A DNA stretch of 64,000 nt from Sphingopyxis sp. GW247-27LB. GTDB lineage: Bacteria; Pseudomonadota; Alphaproteobacteria; Sphingomonadales; Sphingomonadaceae. The notes under the pieces were generated by a model, which was not told where the DNA came from, ran no database searches, and was given only the letters and a program-made list of their open reading frames with translations. The stretch covers positions 658,333 through 722,332 of the forward strand of contig NZ_NIWD01000008.1 of NCBI RefSeq assembly GCF_002277025.1. Reading direction: 5' to 3'. Positions 61,483-64,000 of the stretch are shown piece by piece. The position numbers and the translations under genes are program-made. How positions within the stretch are numbered: the first letter of the stretch is position 1; every line of letters begins with the position of its first letter.

Positions 61483-62511
61483 TCAGTAGGCCTTCGACGC
61501 CAGCACCGTGTCGTTCAGCGCGTCGGTGATGGTCACCTGTTTGTAATTGGCCCGGATCGCCGACTGGTCGCTGAGTTTCAGAAAACTCGACCCCGCCGGG
61601 ACAAAGGTCACGGCAACCTCGACCTCGCGCTGGCTGTTGCGCTGGGAAAAGGCGGCGGCGGCTTCGCGCGACATGGTGATGGGGGGTAAAAGCGCCGGTG
61701 CCTTAAAGTCGACCAGTCCGGCAACGCCGGTATCGACATCGCCGAAATAGACCCACCATTGCGACATTTTTTCGAATTTATAGATGCGCGACTTGTCCCT
61801 GTTCGGACATTGCGGTGCGACCAACGACGCCTGAAAATAGGTGATCGCATTCTCTCCGGTCGACGAGGTTCGCAATTGGACCGTGGCGCCATCGTGAAAG
61901 TCATCGATCGCCTTGATCGCCTTGGGCTTGAAGGACGTGGCTCGTCCCGGCTGCTGCAACGGAAAGGCGCCGGTGCTTTCGTTCCACTGGCCCAGTCGCG
62001 CGGTGAAATAGAGCGTCAGTTCGCGCGGCTGGCTGGCGGCCCAGGTCTTGAGTTCGGTGCGGGCCTGGGTGAGCGCGGCCTTGCCGCGTTCGCGGTCGCC
62101 GAACTCGCCGGCCAGATCGTCGCTCATCTGGATGCCGCGATCGCACGACCGGATCGCGGTGTACCACACCCAGATCGGTTCAAACGCCTCGGTCACCAGC
62201 GTGTCGTTGGCCACCGCCCACAGGGTGAAGGGGACCGTCGCCAGCATCTGCTGACGCGCGCTGCGTTTGTTCTTGCTGTCGTCCGAACCCGGTTCGCCGG
62301 CGCCGTAGGTCACGTTGCGGTCCCAGTCGGATGGCATCCACGACGGCGGCATCAGCAGCGCGTCTTCGAGCGGCGCCGCGGGCTTCGAAGCCGCTGCGGC
62401 GGTATCGGTGCTCGCCCCCGCGCCATCGCTCGCCTGGCTGTTACCGCCGCCGCAACCGGCCAAAATCAACGCCAGCGAAGCCGCGCCGGCCTGCGTCCAT
62501 CCTAATGCCAT
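61483..62511 (-). CDS. Hypothetical lipoprotein
   Basis: A 342-residue protein with a lipoprotein signal (LALILAGCGGG, acylated Cys about 20). A Ser/Ala/Asp-rich linker runs to about 55. The rest is a globular domain rich in Trp and aromatic residues (PPSWMPSDWDRNVTY, FEPIWVWYTAIRSCDRG, KMSQWWVYFGDVD). I do not recognise a family. A late block, VAVTFVPAGSSFLKLSDQS, and the C-terminal LNDTVLASKAY read like a beta-sandwich. GGGAAGGG lies 6-10 nt before ATG 62511. The convergent 3' neighbour is the aminotransferase; argG lies divergently upstream. Confidence 0.72.
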   Translation of the reverse strand: MALGWTQAGAASLALILAGCGGGNSQASDGAGASTDTAAAASKPAAPLEDALLMPPSWMPSDWDRNVTYGAGEPGSDDSKNKRSARQQMLATVPFTLWAVANDTLVTEAFEPIWVWYTAIRSCDRGIQMSDDLAGEFGDRERGKAALTQARTELKTWAASQPRELTLYFTARLGQWNESTGAFPLQQPGRATSFKPKAIKAIDDFHDGATVQLRTSSTGENAITYFQASLVAPQCPNRDKSRIYKFEKMSQWWVYFGDVDTGVAGLVDFKAPALLPPITMSREAAAAFSQRNSQREVEVAVTFVPAGSSFLKLSDQSAIRANYKQVTITDALNDTVLASKAY

Positions 62512-62672
62512 GATCAAACCCTTCCCGTCCCGATGCCGTCGTTGGTCGGGATTTGCCATCGCGGTGCCGCCCGCGTCTTGATGGAGTTTTGAAGGATTCC
62601 TAAAGCCTGCGTTGCGCGGCGCGAGCGAGCCTGATAGGCGCGCCCGCGTCGTTTCCAGCCAAGGGTGCCCCC

Positions 62673-63890
<1,218 letters not shown>

Positions 63891-63924
63891 GAATTCGCGG
63901 GGCGTATTTCGCTCCGCTTTCTTT

Positions 63925-63988
63925 CGATCCGGCGACGAAGGGACGCCCCTTGCGGGTGTCGCTTCGTCGCGTCCTGCGAGCCGGATCG
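63925..63988. repeat. Nested palindrome after argG
   Basis: Outer arms CGATCCGG (63925-63932) and CCGGATCG (63981-63988). The inner stem GCGACGAAG / CTTCGTCGC (63932-63940 with 63962-63970) encloses GACGCCC / GGGTGTC with one G-U pair. No T-run follows within the window. It may be a terminator or another intergenic repeat. Confidence 0.7.
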
Positions 63989-64000
63989 CGCCGAAGCGGG

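Overview
The window is a compact, GC-rich bacterial chromosome segment from an alphaproteobacterium, most likely a sphingomonad of the Sphingopyxis/Sphingomonas type. This assignment is an inference from gene content: ClpS, a class I PHA synthase with a lysine/alanine-rich phasin, TonB-dependent receptors with FecI/FecR, a STAS-fused Mla-type permease, HisZ next to PurA, and many palindromic intergenic repeats. I see no rRNA, tRNA, CRISPR array, transposase or prophage. Genes are closely packed, with many 1-4 bp stop/start overlaps.

Layout. 0-5 kb: clpS, phasin and phaC on the minus strand, then alaC and a DUF2721 membrane protein on the plus strand. 5-10 kb: a secreted amidase divergent from an MFS transporter, then a fecI/fecR-type sigma/anti-sigma pair. 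10-16.6 kb: an outer-membrane block with a STN-containing TonB-dependent receptor, a small secreted protein of unknown function and a second TonB-receptor-like protein. The 3' two thirds of the first receptor and the small gene are clearly AT-richer than their surroundings. 16.6-24 kb: FMN reductase and haloalkane dehalogenase, then a minus-strand biosynthetic run serC-serA-hisZ-purA preceded by a two-hairpin leader. 24-34 kb: extensin-like lipoprotein, LOG protein, two c-type cytochromes, pheA, a CDP-alcohol phosphatidyltransferase behind a four-repeat PhoB-like box, polA, small proteins, and two tandem GlsB/YeaQ-type membrane proteins downstream of a stretch rich in perfect inverted repeats.

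34-49 kb: an RND efflux pair, DUF445 protein, SDR protein, pepN, sugE, and a four-gene Mla-like lipid-transport operon (permease, ATPase, MCE protein, lipoprotein), then a HAD hydrolase. 49-55 kb: a PLP-dependent Cys/Met metabolism enzyme, an MFS symporter and a tightly overlapped run lgt-midA-GNAT-pgeF. 55-64 kb: acyl-CoA ligase, cytochrome b plus a Tat-exported molybdopterin lipoprotein, cfa, an aminotransferase, an unknown lipoprotein and argG.

The most interesting non-coding signals are: a family of composite palindromic repeats whose internal hairpins differ between copies by compensatory changes (20.8, 44.1 and 57.0 kb); the palindrome cluster at 33.24-33.37 kb, which may be a small RNA behind a CRP-type site; the four-fold 11-bp GTCA repeat at 28.5 kb; the serC leader; and the PhaR-like operators at the phasin promoter. 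No wholly new multi-gene system could be demonstrated.
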